A stretch of 64,000 nucleotides of DNA. Source: Saccharothrix luteola (GTDB taxonomy: Bacteria > Actinomycetota > Actinomycetes > Mycobacteriales > Pseudonocardiaceae). Shown piece by piece: positions 1-8,382 of the stretch. The position numbers and the translations under genes are program-made. The stretch covers positions 300,164-364,163 of the forward strand of contig NZ_JAJHUO010000006.1 of assembly GCF_020859565.1 (NCBI RefSeq). Direction: 5' to 3'. The notes beneath the pieces were generated by a model that saw only the letters and a list, made by a program, of their open reading frames with translations, was not told the origin of the DNA and searched no databases. Each line of letters opens with the position of its first letter. The first letter of the stretch is position 1.

Positions 1-1958
1 CGTTCTGGCTGCCGGACTGGGTGAAGCTGCCCGCGTGCCTGGAGGAGCACCTGGCCGCGCGCCGGTCCGGTGACGCCGACGCGTTCCCGTACCGGGTGGT
101 CCAGTCGCTGCACTTCTCCAACGGCGGCGGGGTGTACGAGGCCGTCCGCAAGGCCGACGAGACCCAGGTCGTGCTCAAGGAAGCCAGACCGCACGCCGGG
201 CTGGACCGCGAGAACGTCGACGCGGTGGCCCGGCTGCGCCGGGAGCACGCGATGCTGACCAGGGTGGCCGGTGTGCCGGGCGTGCCCGAGGTCCACGAGC
301 ACTTCACCGCCTGGGAGCACGAGTTCGTGGCCATGGCGCGGGTGCCGGGCATCCCGCTGGGCCAGTGGCTCGGCCACAACTACCCGCTCACGCACCACGA
401 GGTCACCGACGAGGCGATCACCGCCTACACCGAGCGCGCCCAGAAGCTGGTAGCCGACATCGAGCGGATCGTGGGCGCCGTGCACGAGCGCGGTGTCGTG
501 TTCAGCGACCTGCACCCGCTCAACGTGCTGGTGGACGACGACGACTCGGTGTCGTTGATCGACTTCGAGCTGGCGTTCGGCATCGAGGAGAACGGCAGGC
601 CGACGCTCGGCGCGCCGGGTTTCCAGGCGCCGCCGGACCGCACCGGCTTCGAGATCGACGAGCACGCGCTCGCCGCGCTGCGGCTCTACGTCTTCCTGCC
701 GCTCAACGCCGTGATCGAGCTGGCGCCGGTGAAGCTGCGCTCGCACGTCGACTTCATCCAGCGCCGGTTCGGCCTGCCCGACGAGTACTGCGCGAAGATC
801 CTCGCCCCGCTGACGCCGCGCGGCGACGCCCCGGCCGTGCCCGCCGCCAACGCGCTGGAGGTGCCGGAGCCCGACTGGCCGGTCGTACGCAAGTCGATCG
901 CCGCGGGCATCCTGGCCAGCGCCACGCCCCAGCGCACGGACCGGCTGTTCCCCGGCGACGTCGAGCAGTTCGAGGTCGGTGGCGCGGGGTTCGGCTACGG
1001 CGCGGCAGGCGTGCTGCACGCGCTGGACGTGACCGGCATGGGCCGCTACCCCGAGCACGAGCAGTGGCTGCTGGACGCGGTGCGCCGCGAGCCGCCGAAA
1101 GAGCCCGGCTTCTTCACCGGCGCGCACGGCATCGCGCACGTGCTGGAGAACTTCGGCCACCACGACCTGGCCGAGGAACTGGTCAGCTCCTACGCGCAGA
1201 TGGTGCCGGACACCCAGGACCACGGCCTCAGCGCCGGCCTCGCCGGCATCGGCCTGAACCTCCTGCACTTCGCCGGCACGCGGGACGACGAGTCCTACGC
1301 CACCCAAGCGCTGGCGCTGGGCGAACGGCTCGACACCGCGCTCGCGAACGCCGAGCCGCCCGGCCCGAAGGCGCGTGCGGGCTTCGAGCACGGCTGGTCC
1401 GGCCCGGCGCTGCTGTTCCTCCGGCTGTTCCAGCACACCGACGACCGCCGCTGGCTCGACCTCGGCGTGCGGGCCCTGGAGCGGGACCTGGCCGAGACGA
1501 TGACCGCGTTGGACGGCTCGACGCAGGTCCGCGACGGCAACTTCCGCACCCTGCCGTACGTCGGCGTCGGCAGCGCGGGCATCGCGCTGGTGCTCAACGA
1601 GTTCCGCCTCGCCGCGCCCGACCTCCCGGTCGTCGAACGCCTGCCGGAGCTTCTCGGCGGCACGACCGGCGAGTTCGTGATCCAGCCGGCGTTGATGCTC
1701 GGCCGGGCGGGCCTGCTGGCCACGCTGGCCCACGCGAACGGACCGCGGGCCGCGATCGACCGGCACCTCGCCGCGCTGTCCTGGCACGCCGTGCCGTACC
1801 AGGAGGGCCTGGCGTTCCCGGGCATCCAGTTGCGGCGGCTCTCGATGGACCTCGACACCGGCGGCGCGGGCGTGCTGCTCGCCCTCGGCGCCACCTTGGA
1901 CGGCACACCCGTGCTGCCGTTCCTCACAGCCCCGGCCCTCGTGGACCGGTCGCAGTAA
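1..1958 (+). CDS. Class III lanthipeptide synthetase (LanKC, RamC/AmfT-like), 5' end cut by the window
   Basis: The reading frame is open from base 3 (FWLPDWVKLPACLEEH), so the GTG at 21 is an internal valine and the true start lies outside the window. About 651 residues remain of an enzyme that is normally about 850-900. What is left is a Ser/Thr-kinase-like domain and a C-terminal LanC-like cyclase domain. The kinase part shows a lysine in VVLKEARPH, the catalytic loop FSDLHPLNVLV and a DFE in place of DFG. The cyclase part shows the usual glycine-rich repeats (GAHGIAHVL, HGLSAGLAGIGL, HGWSGPALLFL, GVGSAGIALV). I see no Cys-Cys-His zinc ligands, as expected for class III. The family phosphorylates Ser/Thr in the precursor, eliminates phosphate and closes (labionin/)lanthionine rings. 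The precursor gene follows 34 bp downstream. Confidence 0.9.
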   Translation, partial: FWLPDWVKLPACLEEHLAARRSGDADAFPYRVVQSLHFSNGGGVYEAVRKADETQVVLKEARPHAGLDRENVDAVARLRREHAMLTRVAGVPGVPEVHEHFTAWEHEFVAMARVPGIPLGQWLGHNYPLTHHEVTDEAITAYTERAQKLVADIERIVGAVHERGVVFSDLHPLNVLVDDDDSVSLIDFELAFGIEENGRPTLGAPGFQAPPDRTGFEIDEHALAALRLYVFLPLNAVIELAPVKLRSHVDFIQRRFGLPDEYCAKILAPLTPRGDAPAVPAANALEVPEPDWPVVRKSIAAGILASATPQRTDRLFPGDVEQFEVGGAGFGYGAAGVLHALDVTGMGRYPEHEQWLLDAVRREPPKEPGFFTGAHGIAHVLENFGHHDLAEELVSSYAQMVPDTQDHGLSAGLAGIGLNLLHFAGTRDDESYATQALALGERLDTALANAEPPGPKARAGFEHGWSGPALLFLRLFQHTDDRRWLDLGVRALERDLAETMTALDGSTQVRDGNFRTLPYVGVGSAGIALVLNEFRLAAPDLPVVERLPELLGGTTGEFVIQPALMLGRAGLLATLAHANGPRAAIDRHLAALSWHAVPYQEGLAFPGIQLRRLSMDLDTGGAGVLLALGATLDGTPVLPFLTAPALVDRSQ

Positions 1959-1992
1959 CCCTTTCCAATCCCCCGAAACACTAGGAGCAACA

Positions 1993-2157
1993 ATGGACTT
2001 CATCCTCGACATGCAGGACCTCGAGACCCCCGAGGCCCAGTCGAACGCGATGGCCAGCGGCGGCAGCAGCGGCGGTGGCGGCGGCAGCACCACGGCGTCG
2101 AACGCCTCCCTGCTGCTCCCGTGCAGCCACTCCACCGTCAGCCTGGTCCTCTGCTGA
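1993..2157 (+). CDS. Class III lanthipeptide precursor peptide (RamS/AmfS-like)
   Basis: This is a 54-residue peptide starting at an ATG preceded by AGGAG (1983-1987). The leader MDFILDMQDLETPEAQ resembles the class III leader signature (RamS begins MNLFDLQSMETPKEE). A glycine/serine-rich linker (residues 22-34) follows. The core contains two Ser-x2-Ser-x(3-4)-Cys motifs: S36-x2-S39-x4-C44 and S47-x2-S50-x3-C54, with C54 the last residue. These are the ring-forming triads of SapB-type peptides. The gene sits between the synthetase and the ABC exporter pair, the same order as ramC-ramS-ramA-ramB. I infer an aerial-hypha surfactant or morphogen. A labionin versus simple lanthionine structure cannot be told from sequence. 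Confidence 0.92.
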   Translation: MDFILDMQDLETPEAQSNAMASGGSSGGGGGSTTASNASLLLPCSHSTVSLVLC

Positions 2158-2174
2158 CCTCCCGCCACGCGGGT

Positions 2175-2218
2175 CCGGGTGAGCGGCGCAGTCGAAGTGC
2201 GCCGCTCACCCGGCTTTT
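2175..2218 (+). terminator. Strong hairpin with T-tract between precursor and exporter genes
   Basis: A perfect 16-bp stem (CCGGGTGAGCGGCGCA at 2175-2190 pairs with 2198-2213) with a 7-nt loop is followed by CTTTT. It begins 18 bases after the precursor stop and lies 75 bases before the exporter start. It can act as a terminator or attenuator and as a 3' stabiliser, giving more precursor than transporter mRNA. Confidence 0.8.
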
Positions 2219-2287
2219 CCTGCCGCGAGATCGCCTCGCGAGGTCATGATGCGCCCCACCGCGGCAATCGCCTAGGAGTCCCAGATC

Positions 2288-3880
2288 GTGGTGCTGTCCG
2301 CCGTCGTCCGACGCGATCTCCGGTGGCTGCTGCTGGCGCTGAACGCGCTGCCCGCCACCGTCGCCGGGCTGCTCCTGCCCACCGCCCTGGCCTCGGCCGT
2401 CGACATGGCGCTGGCCGGCCGGCTCGACAGCGGCACGGTGTGGTGGCTGGTCGGGCTCGCGGGCGTGGAGGTGCTCGGCGACGCGATCGGCGTGGTGCTG
2501 GCCGCGGCGATCACCGCGCGCGGCGCGGCCTGGCTGCGCCACCGCCTGACCACCCATCTGCTCGCGCTGGGCCACCCGGCCCGCTTCGAACCCGGTGACG
2601 CGGTGAGCAGGCTGACCGGTGACAGCGCGATCGCCGGCGGCGTCTCGGTGCTCGCGGTCAACCTGGGCATCTCGGTGGTCACCGCCGCCGGCGCGATCAC
2701 CGCGTTGGCGCTGCTGGACTGGCGGCTCGCGCTGGTGTTCCTGCTCAGCGTGCCCCTGGCGGCCCTGCTGGTCCGGTCGCACCTGCGGCTGACGGCCGCC
2801 GACGTCGCCACTTACCAGGAGGTCTCCGGCGAGTTGTCCGCACGACTGGTCGACGCCGTCGGCGGCCTGCGCACGATCGCCGCCTCCGGCCGCGCAGATC
2901 AAGAAGCCGAACGCGTGCTGCGCCCGCTCCCCCGCCTGACCGCCGCCGGCGTCGGCATGTGGAGCACCCAGGCGCGGATGATCTGGCGAGCCGGCCTCCT
3001 GCTGCCCGCCGTGGAACTGGCCGTGCTGACCGCCGCCGGCTTCGGCGTGGTCGCCGGCCGGTTGAGCGTGGGCGACGTCCTGGCCGCGCTCGGCTACGTC
3101 GCCTTGGGCATGACCGTCGTCGGCCAGACCGCCCTGCTCACCGCCTTGCAGCGGGCCAGGGCATCCGCCCGACGACTGGAAGAAGTCCTCTCCACGCCCG
3201 TGCCACCCCACGAGCCGCCAAGCCCGACCACGACCGGCGAAGTGGTGCTGACCGGCGTCAACGTCCCCGGCGCGCTGCACGACGTCGACCTGACCGTGCC
3301 CCCCGGGACCTTCGTCGCCGTCGTGGGCCGGTCGGGCTCGGGCAAGTCCGCGCTGGCCGCGGTGATCGGCGGCCTGACCCGGCCGACGACCGGGCAGGTC
3401 GAGCGAGGCGGGTCCGTCGGCTACGCCTTCGAACGCCCCGCGCTCGTCGGCGCCACGGTCTCCGACGCCGTCAGCTATGGCACCTCGCTGACCCGGGCCG
3501 ACGTGGAGGCAGCCTGCCGCGCCGCCCAGGTCCACGACGTCGTGGTGCGCCTGCCCGACGGCTACGACACCCCGATGGCCACCGCGCCGATGTCCGGCGG
3601 CGAGGCGCAACGACTCGGCCTGGCCCGGGCGTTCGTCCGCGACCCGGCCGTCCTCGTGCTGGACGACGCCACGGCCAGCCTCGACATGGTCACCGAGTCC
3701 ACTGTGGAGCGCGCGGTCGAGTCGGCCCTGCCAGGCCGGACGCGGATCGTCGTGACGCACCGCGCCGCCACCGCCCGCCGTGCGGACACCGTCGTCTGGC
3801 TGGACGACGGCCGCGTGCGCGCGGTGGGACCGCACTCCGAGCTGTGGGACGACGACGAGTACCGGGCGGTGTTCGGCTGA
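2288..3880 (+). CDS. ABC exporter half-transporter 1 (RamA/AmfB-type, TMD-NBD)
   Basis: A 530-residue fusion of an N-terminal six-helix membrane domain and a C-terminal ATPase. It starts at GTG 2288 behind AGGAG (2274-2278). Walker A is GRSGSGKS (from residue 347), the signature is MSGGEAQ (435-441) and the H-loop His is 491. The Walker B aspartate D459 is followed by Asp460 instead of the catalytic Glu, and the Q-loop region reads FERP without the usual Gln. This is therefore the degenerate partner of a heterodimer. The stop overlaps the start of the next gene (ATGA), so the two are translationally coupled. The likely role is export and perhaps maturation of the neighbouring lanthipeptide. 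I see no peptidase C39 domain, so leader removal must be done elsewhere. Confidence 0.88.
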   Translation: MVLSAVVRRDLRWLLLALNALPATVAGLLLPTALASAVDMALAGRLDSGTVWWLVGLAGVEVLGDAIGVVLAAAITARGAAWLRHRLTTHLLALGHPARFEPGDAVSRLTGDSAIAGGVSVLAVNLGISVVTAAGAITALALLDWRLALVFLLSVPLAALLVRSHLRLTAADVATYQEVSGELSARLVDAVGGLRTIAASGRADQEAERVLRPLPRLTAAGVGMWSTQARMIWRAGLLLPAVELAVLTAAGFGVVAGRLSVGDVLAALGYVALGMTVVGQTALLTALQRARASARRLEEVLSTPVPPHEPPSPTTTGEVVLTGVNVPGALHDVDLTVPPGTFVAVVGRSGSGKSALAAVIGGLTRPTTGQVERGGSVGYAFERPALVGATVSDAVSYGTSLTRADVEAACRAAQVHDVVVRLPDGYDTPMATAPMSGGEAQRLGLARAFVRDPAVLVLDDATASLDMVTESTVERAVESALPGRTRIVVTHRAATARRADTVVWLDDGRVRAVGPHSELWDDDEYRAVFG

Positions 3881-5583
3881 TGACCTACCTGCGGGCGTTG
3901 CGCGAACAACGGCGCGGCATCGTGGTGCTCCTCGGCTGGTCGGTGCTCGAAGGCGTGCCCGCGCTGCTCTCCGGTCGCCTGGTCGGCCTCGCGGTGGACC
4001 GGGGCTTCGCCACCGGCCGCCCGTGGATCGGCGTCGGCTGGCTGCTGCTCTTCGCCGCGGTAGCCGTGCTCGGCGGCTTCGGCCTGCGCCAGGTCTTCAT
4101 GCGCTTGGGCGCGGTCGTCGAGCCACTGCGGGACGCGCTGGTGCGCCAAGTGGTGCGCGGCGTCCTCCACGCGGGCTCGCAAACCCGCCAACCGGACGCC
4201 AGCGCCGTCGCCCGGATCACCCGGCACGTCGAAGTGGTCCGCGACGCCACCGCCGGTGTCCTGGTCCAAGCCCGCGCACTCCTGGTCACCACCACCGCCG
4301 CCCTCATCGGTCTGGCCGCCACGGTCTCGTCACTGGCCTGGCTCGTGATCCTCCCTGTCGTCGCCGCCCTGGTCCTGTTCACCCTCCTGCTCCCCTCCCT
4401 GGCCCGCCGCCAGCGCAACCTCGTCCTGGCCGACGAACAGGTCGCCTCCGTAGCCGGCACGGTGTTCCTCGGCGTCCGCGACGTCACCGCCGTGACCGGC
4501 GCCGATCACGCCCTCCGCGACGTGGGCGAGCAGGTGGACCGCCAAGCCTCCGCGACCGTCCGGATGGCCTTCGCCACCGCCCTGCGCGGCGTCGTGATCG
4601 CCCTGGGCGGCTTCGCCCCACTGGTGTTGTTGCTGCTCATGGCACCAGGAATGGTCCGCGCGGGAACTTTGACGGTCGGCGACGTCCTCGCCGCCGTGGT
4701 CTACCTGAGCACCAGCGTGCAGCCCGCCCTGCGCCGCTTGGCGGACACGACGAGCACCATCGTGCTCCGACTGGTGGTGGCACTGCGACGCTTGGCCGAG
4801 GCCGCACCACCGATCGACGTGCCCGCGGGCAACGCCGCCCCCAACGGTTCCGACATCGAACTGCGCGGCGTGACGTTCGGCTGGAGCCCCACGGCCGAGC
4901 CTGTCGTGCGCTCCCTGGACCTCGTCCTCCCGAAGGGCTCCCACCTGGCCGTGATCGGCCCGAGCGGCATCGGCAAGTCCACGTTGGCCGGCCTGATCAC
5001 GGGCATGGTCGAACCACAGGCCGGAGAAGTCCACTTCGGCGGCGTCCCGGTGCGCTCCGTCGCACCGGGCCAGCGCCACGACCGAATCGCCCTCGTCCCC
5101 CAAGAGACCTACCTCTTCACGGGCACCGTCCGCGAGAACCTGGCCCTCTTCGCACCGACCGCATCGGACGCCGCGCTGCTGGAAGCCGCCGAAGCCGTCG
5201 GCGCATCAGCCCTGATCACCAGACTGGGCGGCCTCTCCGGAACCGTGGGCCACTCCGGCGGTGGCCTCTCCGCCGGCGAGGCGCAACTCCTGGCGTGCGC
5301 CCGCGTCCACGCCTCACCTGCCGACGTGGTGATCCTGGACGAGGCGACCTCAGCCCTCGACCCATCCGCGGAAGCCCAGGTGGAACAGGCATTCGCCACC
5401 CGCGACGGCACCCTGATCGTGATCGCCCACCGACTCTCCTCGGCACTGCGGGCAGACCTGGTCCTCCTGATGGACGGCGGCCCACCACTGCTGGGCAACC
5501 ACGACGACCTGCTGGCCACCTCACCCCTCTACGGGGACCTCATGGCCGCCTGGCAACCAACCCCGATCTCCCCCGGCCACTAA
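3880..5583 (+). CDS. ABC exporter half-transporter 2 (RamB/AmfA-type, TMD-NBD)
   Basis: 567 residues from ATG 3880, which overlaps the previous stop by four bases. An open frame extends far upstream, but the ATGA overlap and the start of the first membrane segment (GIVVLLGWSVLEGVPALL) fix this start. The membrane domain is followed by an ATPase with Walker A GPSGIGKS (from 360), a Q-loop in VPQET, Walker B Asp487 plus catalytic Glu488, and H-loop His517. Its signature is LSAGE (463-467) rather than LSGGQ. A degenerate signature here and a degenerate Walker B in the partner belong to the same composite site, as in known heterodimeric exporters with one silent site. Partner of the preceding gene. 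Confidence 0.88.
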   Translation: MTYLRALREQRRGIVVLLGWSVLEGVPALLSGRLVGLAVDRGFATGRPWIGVGWLLLFAAVAVLGGFGLRQVFMRLGAVVEPLRDALVRQVVRGVLHAGSQTRQPDASAVARITRHVEVVRDATAGVLVQARALLVTTTAALIGLAATVSSLAWLVILPVVAALVLFTLLLPSLARRQRNLVLADEQVASVAGTVFLGVRDVTAVTGADHALRDVGEQVDRQASATVRMAFATALRGVVIALGGFAPLVLLLLMAPGMVRAGTLTVGDVLAAVVYLSTSVQPALRRLADTTSTIVLRLVVALRRLAEAAPPIDVPAGNAAPNGSDIELRGVTFGWSPTAEPVVRSLDLVLPKGSHLAVIGPSGIGKSTLAGLITGMVEPQAGEVHFGGVPVRSVAPGQRHDRIALVPQETYLFTGTVRENLALFAPTASDAALLEAAEAVGASALITRLGGLSGTVGHSGGGLSAGEAQLLACARVHASPADVVILDEATSALDPSAEAQVEQAFATRDGTLIVIAHRLSSALRADLVLLMDGGPPLLGNHDDLLATSPLYGDLMAAWQPTPISPGH

Positions 5584-5686
5584 ACGCCCCCAGACACCCC
5601 AACCGCTCCACAACGGACCCGCCGCACCAACCGAGGGGCCTCACCAAACCGCCCACAACGGACCCGGAACCACCCCACCGAGGCCC

Positions 5687-5810
5687 GATTTGACATGGGT
5701 TCGGGTGCTTTAGGCTGGTCGAAGCCGGCAGGCCCGGCGGGACGCGCTTGCCCCCCCGGCCTGCCGGCTTCGACCTGCCTGGAGTGCCCGTAAGGGCCCC
5801 ATGTCAAATC
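5687..5810. repeat. 124-bp element with nested inverted repeats
   Basis: The outer arms GATTTGACATGGG (5687-5699) and CCCATGTCAAATC (5798-5810) are perfect 13-bp inverted repeats. Inside them GTCGAAGCCGGCAGGC (5718-5733) pairs perfectly with 5759-5774. No open frame is plausible across it. It lies between two convergent genes and could be a REP/MITE-like element or a bidirectional terminator. Confidence 0.65.
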
Positions 5811-5928
5811 GAGCCGGACTTGAGCGCGACCATCGGACCGAACCCGACCACCAAGCCGGCCTCAACCACCGAACCGCTCGTCAAATCGAGCCGGCCCCAA
5901 CCACCGAGCCGGGCTCAAATCGAGCCGG
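5804..5928. repeat. Three direct copies of TCAAATCGAGCCGG
   Basis: The 14-mer TCAAATCGAGCCGG occurs at 5804-5817, 5881-5894 and 5915-5928. Related CAACCACCGA(A/G)CCG units lie between the copies. The first copy overlaps the right outer arm of the 5687-5810 element. The whole 5584-5931 stretch carries only these repeats and no credible gene. Confidence 0.65.
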
Positions 5929-5931
5929 GAT

Positions 5932-6435
5932 TCACCCCACCCGGTGCAACCACGTCACCGGCGCACCATCCCCCGCCCGCCGGAACGGTTCCAGGGCGTC
6001 ATCCCAAGCCGCACCCAAGATCTCATCCACCCCGTGCGCGAACGACTCACCGCCTCTACTCCGCGCAGCCAGCGTCCGAAGTTGGTCCTCTGAAACAACT
6101 ATGTCGCCATTGGCGCTCGTGCGCGCGTGCCACAACCCCAACACGGGCGCGAAGCAGTACCTCACGCCGTCCACGCCCGGACTCGGGTCTTCCGTCACCT
6201 CGAACCTGAGCATCGGCCACGCCCTGAGCGCGGACACGAGTCGGGCACCGGTGCCGGCGTCGCCGGTCCAGTTGCATTCGGCGCGCAACTGACCAGGCGC
6301 CGCGGGTTGCGCCGCCCACTTGAGGTCCGCTCGCTCACCGAGGGTGCCCGAGATCGCCCACTCGACGTGCGGACAGACCGCAGACGGCGACGAGTGGACG
6401 TAGACCACGCCACTGCTGCTGCCACGGGTGCTCAC
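5932..6435 (-). CDS. DUF3145 family protein
   Basis: A 167-residue soluble protein starting at GTG 6435. The N-terminus MSTRGSSSGVVYVHSSPSA, then CPHVEWA and SANGDIVV, are the hallmarks of DUF3145, an actinobacteria-restricted family of unknown function. In Streptomyces members lie next to the fatty-acid synthase genes, but no such genes are present here. It is transcribed alone, convergent to the exporter operon. Full length for the family. The biochemical role is unknown. Confidence 0.88.
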   Translation of the reverse strand: MSTRGSSSGVVYVHSSPSAVCPHVEWAISGTLGERADLKWAAQPAAPGQLRAECNWTGDAGTGARLVSALRAWPMLRFEVTEDPSPGVDGVRYCFAPVLGLWHARTSANGDIVVSEDQLRTLAARSRGGESFAHGVDEILGAAWDDALEPFRRAGDGAPVTWLHRVG

Positions 6436-6611
6436 AGCTGACCTCCGCTACTCGACGAGGGACGTCTTCCCCTACGACCTCTCGAGGATGCGGACGATCT
6501 TGCGAATTCCCGACTTGGTCATTCTGCCCGCTACGGCAGCAGTCCGCCATAAGAACCATCGCGTTCCTCACCCAGGCGGGTCAGATACAGGGCTTTCGAC
6601 CCTAAAACGGC

Positions 6612-6643
6612 GACCTCGCGGCCCGAGACCGAGCCGCGAGGTC
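6612..6643 (-). terminator. Terminator of the subtilase gene
   Basis: GACCTCGCGGC (6612-6622) pairs with 6633-6643 across a 10-nt loop. On the minus strand the hairpin follows the subtilase stop (6710) and is trailed by CGCCGTTTTAGG, giving a short T-run. The rest of 6436-6709 holds the DUF3145 upstream region and no gene. Confidence 0.65.
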
Positions 6644-6709
6644 ACTTTCCGGGATCAACCGGCCACGCGATGCCGACCGGAAGCCGACCTCAGCGGGATC
6701 GACCCGCGA

Positions 6710-8173
6710 TCACACCGTCCCCAACGCCCGCACCGCGGCCATCACGTCGACCAACCCCGTTCCCTTGTCATAGCTGGTCGTGTACGGCCCTACCACCCGA
6801 TACCCGGCCCCCGCCCCGTACTTGTACGCCGTCGACTTCAACGCCGCCTCGACCTGCCCGGCCGTCGCACCCGGCCTGGCCTGGAACAGCTGCGCCACGA
6901 TGCCGGTGATGTGCGGCGCGGCCATCGACGTGCCGCTGATCGTGTTGAACGTGCCGACGTCCAGCAACCCCGGCCCGTTCTGCGGCTGCAACCCGGTCGC
7001 GCAGATCACCAGGTACGGCCGGCACGCCGACGTGATGTCCTCACCGGGCGCCGAGATGTCCGGCCACGTCGACGAATCCGCCGCCAGCCCGCGCGACGAG
7101 TACTCCGACACCGCGCCGTCACGCGTCCCCGTGCCCAGATCGTGGTACGACGCCACCGACAGCACACCGGGCGTCGGGTCCTGACCGGCCGGGTTGGACA
7201 GGTTCGCGCTCCCGTCGCCACCGTCGTTGCCGTTGGCCCACACCGTCACGACGCCCTCCGCCGCCAACGCCCGCTGCAGCTTGACCGTCGTCGAGTTCGG
7301 GTCGAACGCGCCGCCGCCGGACGGCCCGTACGAGTTGTTGACCGCCTTGATCGGCGGGCACACCGACGCCGGGACACCCGCGCCGCACGGCGCCCGGTGG
7401 TTCTCCAGCACCCAGTTCAACGCCGCGCCGGCCCCGATGATGAACAGCACCGCGCCGGTCGAGATCACCACGGCCTTCGCACCCGGCGCCGCGCCGCGCA
7501 CCACCGTGCCGTCGCTCAACGTCGTGTCACCGCCGACCGCGATCCCCGTGACGTGCGTGCCGTGCCCGCCGACCGACAACAGGTCCGTGTCGACCGACGT
7601 CGGCACGTCCAGGATGCACCCGGTCCCCGCGCTCGCCTCGTCCAAGCACACGCTCTTCAAGTTGCGCACGACCTTGGTCTGGCCGTTCGCCTGCCGGAAC
7701 GCCGGGTGCGTCGGGTCCACGCCGGAGTCGATCACCGCGACCGTGACGCCGCTGCCGTCCAACGCCAGCCCATTCGCTCCGGTGAGGGTCTGCCGCGCCT
7801 CCACCCCGCGCGTCGCCGCGTGCGACGTCGACCCGGTGAACTCGATCGGCCGGTTCGCCTCGACGTACGTCACGCCGACCACCGACCGCGCGGCCGTGAT
7901 CTGCGCGGCGGTGCCGCGCGCCGCGACCACGCCGATCCGGTCGAAGGAGGTGATCCGGCTGAGCCCGGCCTCCCGCACCGCCCTCTCGGCGGCAGCGAGG
8001 TCGGCGCCGTGGACGAACACCGTCCCGGCCTGGCCACCGGACAGTCCACCGCTGGACAGCTGACTGGCGAGCAACGTCGACACGGGGGCGAGCAGGCCGG
8101 CCGAGGCGGACGGAACGACCGCCATCGACAGTGCCAGCGTGCCCGCCGCGAGCAGGGCGGCTTTGCGCATCAC
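6710..8173 (-). CDS. Secreted S8 family serine peptidase (subtilase)
   Basis: The start is GTG 8173 or the adjacent ATG 8170. GGAGG at 8181-8185 is 7 nt upstream of the GTG, whereas the longer TTG start would sit too close. Counting from the ATG, a Sec signal peptide (MRKAALLAAGTLALSMAVV, cut near SASA-GL) is followed by an inhibitor-I9-like propeptide (about 48-108). The subtilisin domain has catalytic Asp148 (AVIDSG), His203 (GGHGTH), oxyanion Asn315 (ANGND) and Ser415 (SGTSMAAP). Four or more cysteines in inserts suggest disulfides. It is an extracellular protease, typical of saprophytic actinomycetes, transcribed as a single gene. Confidence 0.93.
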   Translation of the reverse strand: MMRKAALLAAGTLALSMAVVPSASAGLLAPVSTLLASQLSSGGLSGGQAGTVFVHGADLAAAERAVREAGLSRITSFDRIGVVAARGTAAQITAARSVVGVTYVEANRPIEFTGSTSHAATRGVEARQTLTGANGLALDGSGVTVAVIDSGVDPTHPAFRQANGQTKVVRNLKSVCLDEASAGTGCILDVPTSVDTDLLSVGGHGTHVTGIAVGGDTTLSDGTVVRGAAPGAKAVVISTGAVLFIIGAGAALNWVLENHRAPCGAGVPASVCPPIKAVNNSYGPSGGGAFDPNSTTVKLQRALAAEGVVTVWANGNDGGDGSANLSNPAGQDPTPGVLSVASYHDLGTGTRDGAVSEYSSRGLAADSSTWPDISAPGEDITSACRPYLVICATGLQPQNGPGLLDVGTFNTISGTSMAAPHITGIVAQLFQARPGATAGQVEAALKSTAYKYGAGAGYRVVGPYTTSYDKGTGLVDVMAAVRALGTV

Positions 8174-8301
8174 GGACAAACCTCCAATGCAGGGTTGAGC
8201 ACCCCACTAACGAGTCACCCCTGTTCAGGTGATGGTCGTCACGCAACGTCATCTCCAGCGATGCGCGCGACCGGCTGTCACCCGGCGGCGCTACCGTGTC
8301 C

Positions 8302-8343
8302 GACCGTGTGGAACGCCGAACGCCAGACCGTGTGGAACGCCGA
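8302..8343 (+). repeat. Tandem 18-bp direct repeat upstream of a membrane-protein gene
   Basis: GACCGTGTGGAACGCCGA occurs at 8302-8319 and again at 8326-8343, period 24. It is either an N-terminal extension read as DRVERR twice, if translation starts at GTG 8296, or a regulatory repeat if translation starts at 8383. Confidence 0.6.
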
Positions 8344-8382
8344 CGCGTGCACCGCCGAGCGGCGCGATCTCGTGGTGATCCA

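Noticed and set aside
2138..3835. Long antisense open frames over the exporter genes, such as 2138-3835 on the minus strand, and similar frames elsewhere
   Set aside because: Low-complexity Arg/Gly/His/Gln-rich translations caused by high GC3 in the true genes, with no domains.
5687..5928. CRISPR array
   Set aside because: Repeats are few, irregularly spaced and partly inverted; no cas genes are in the window.
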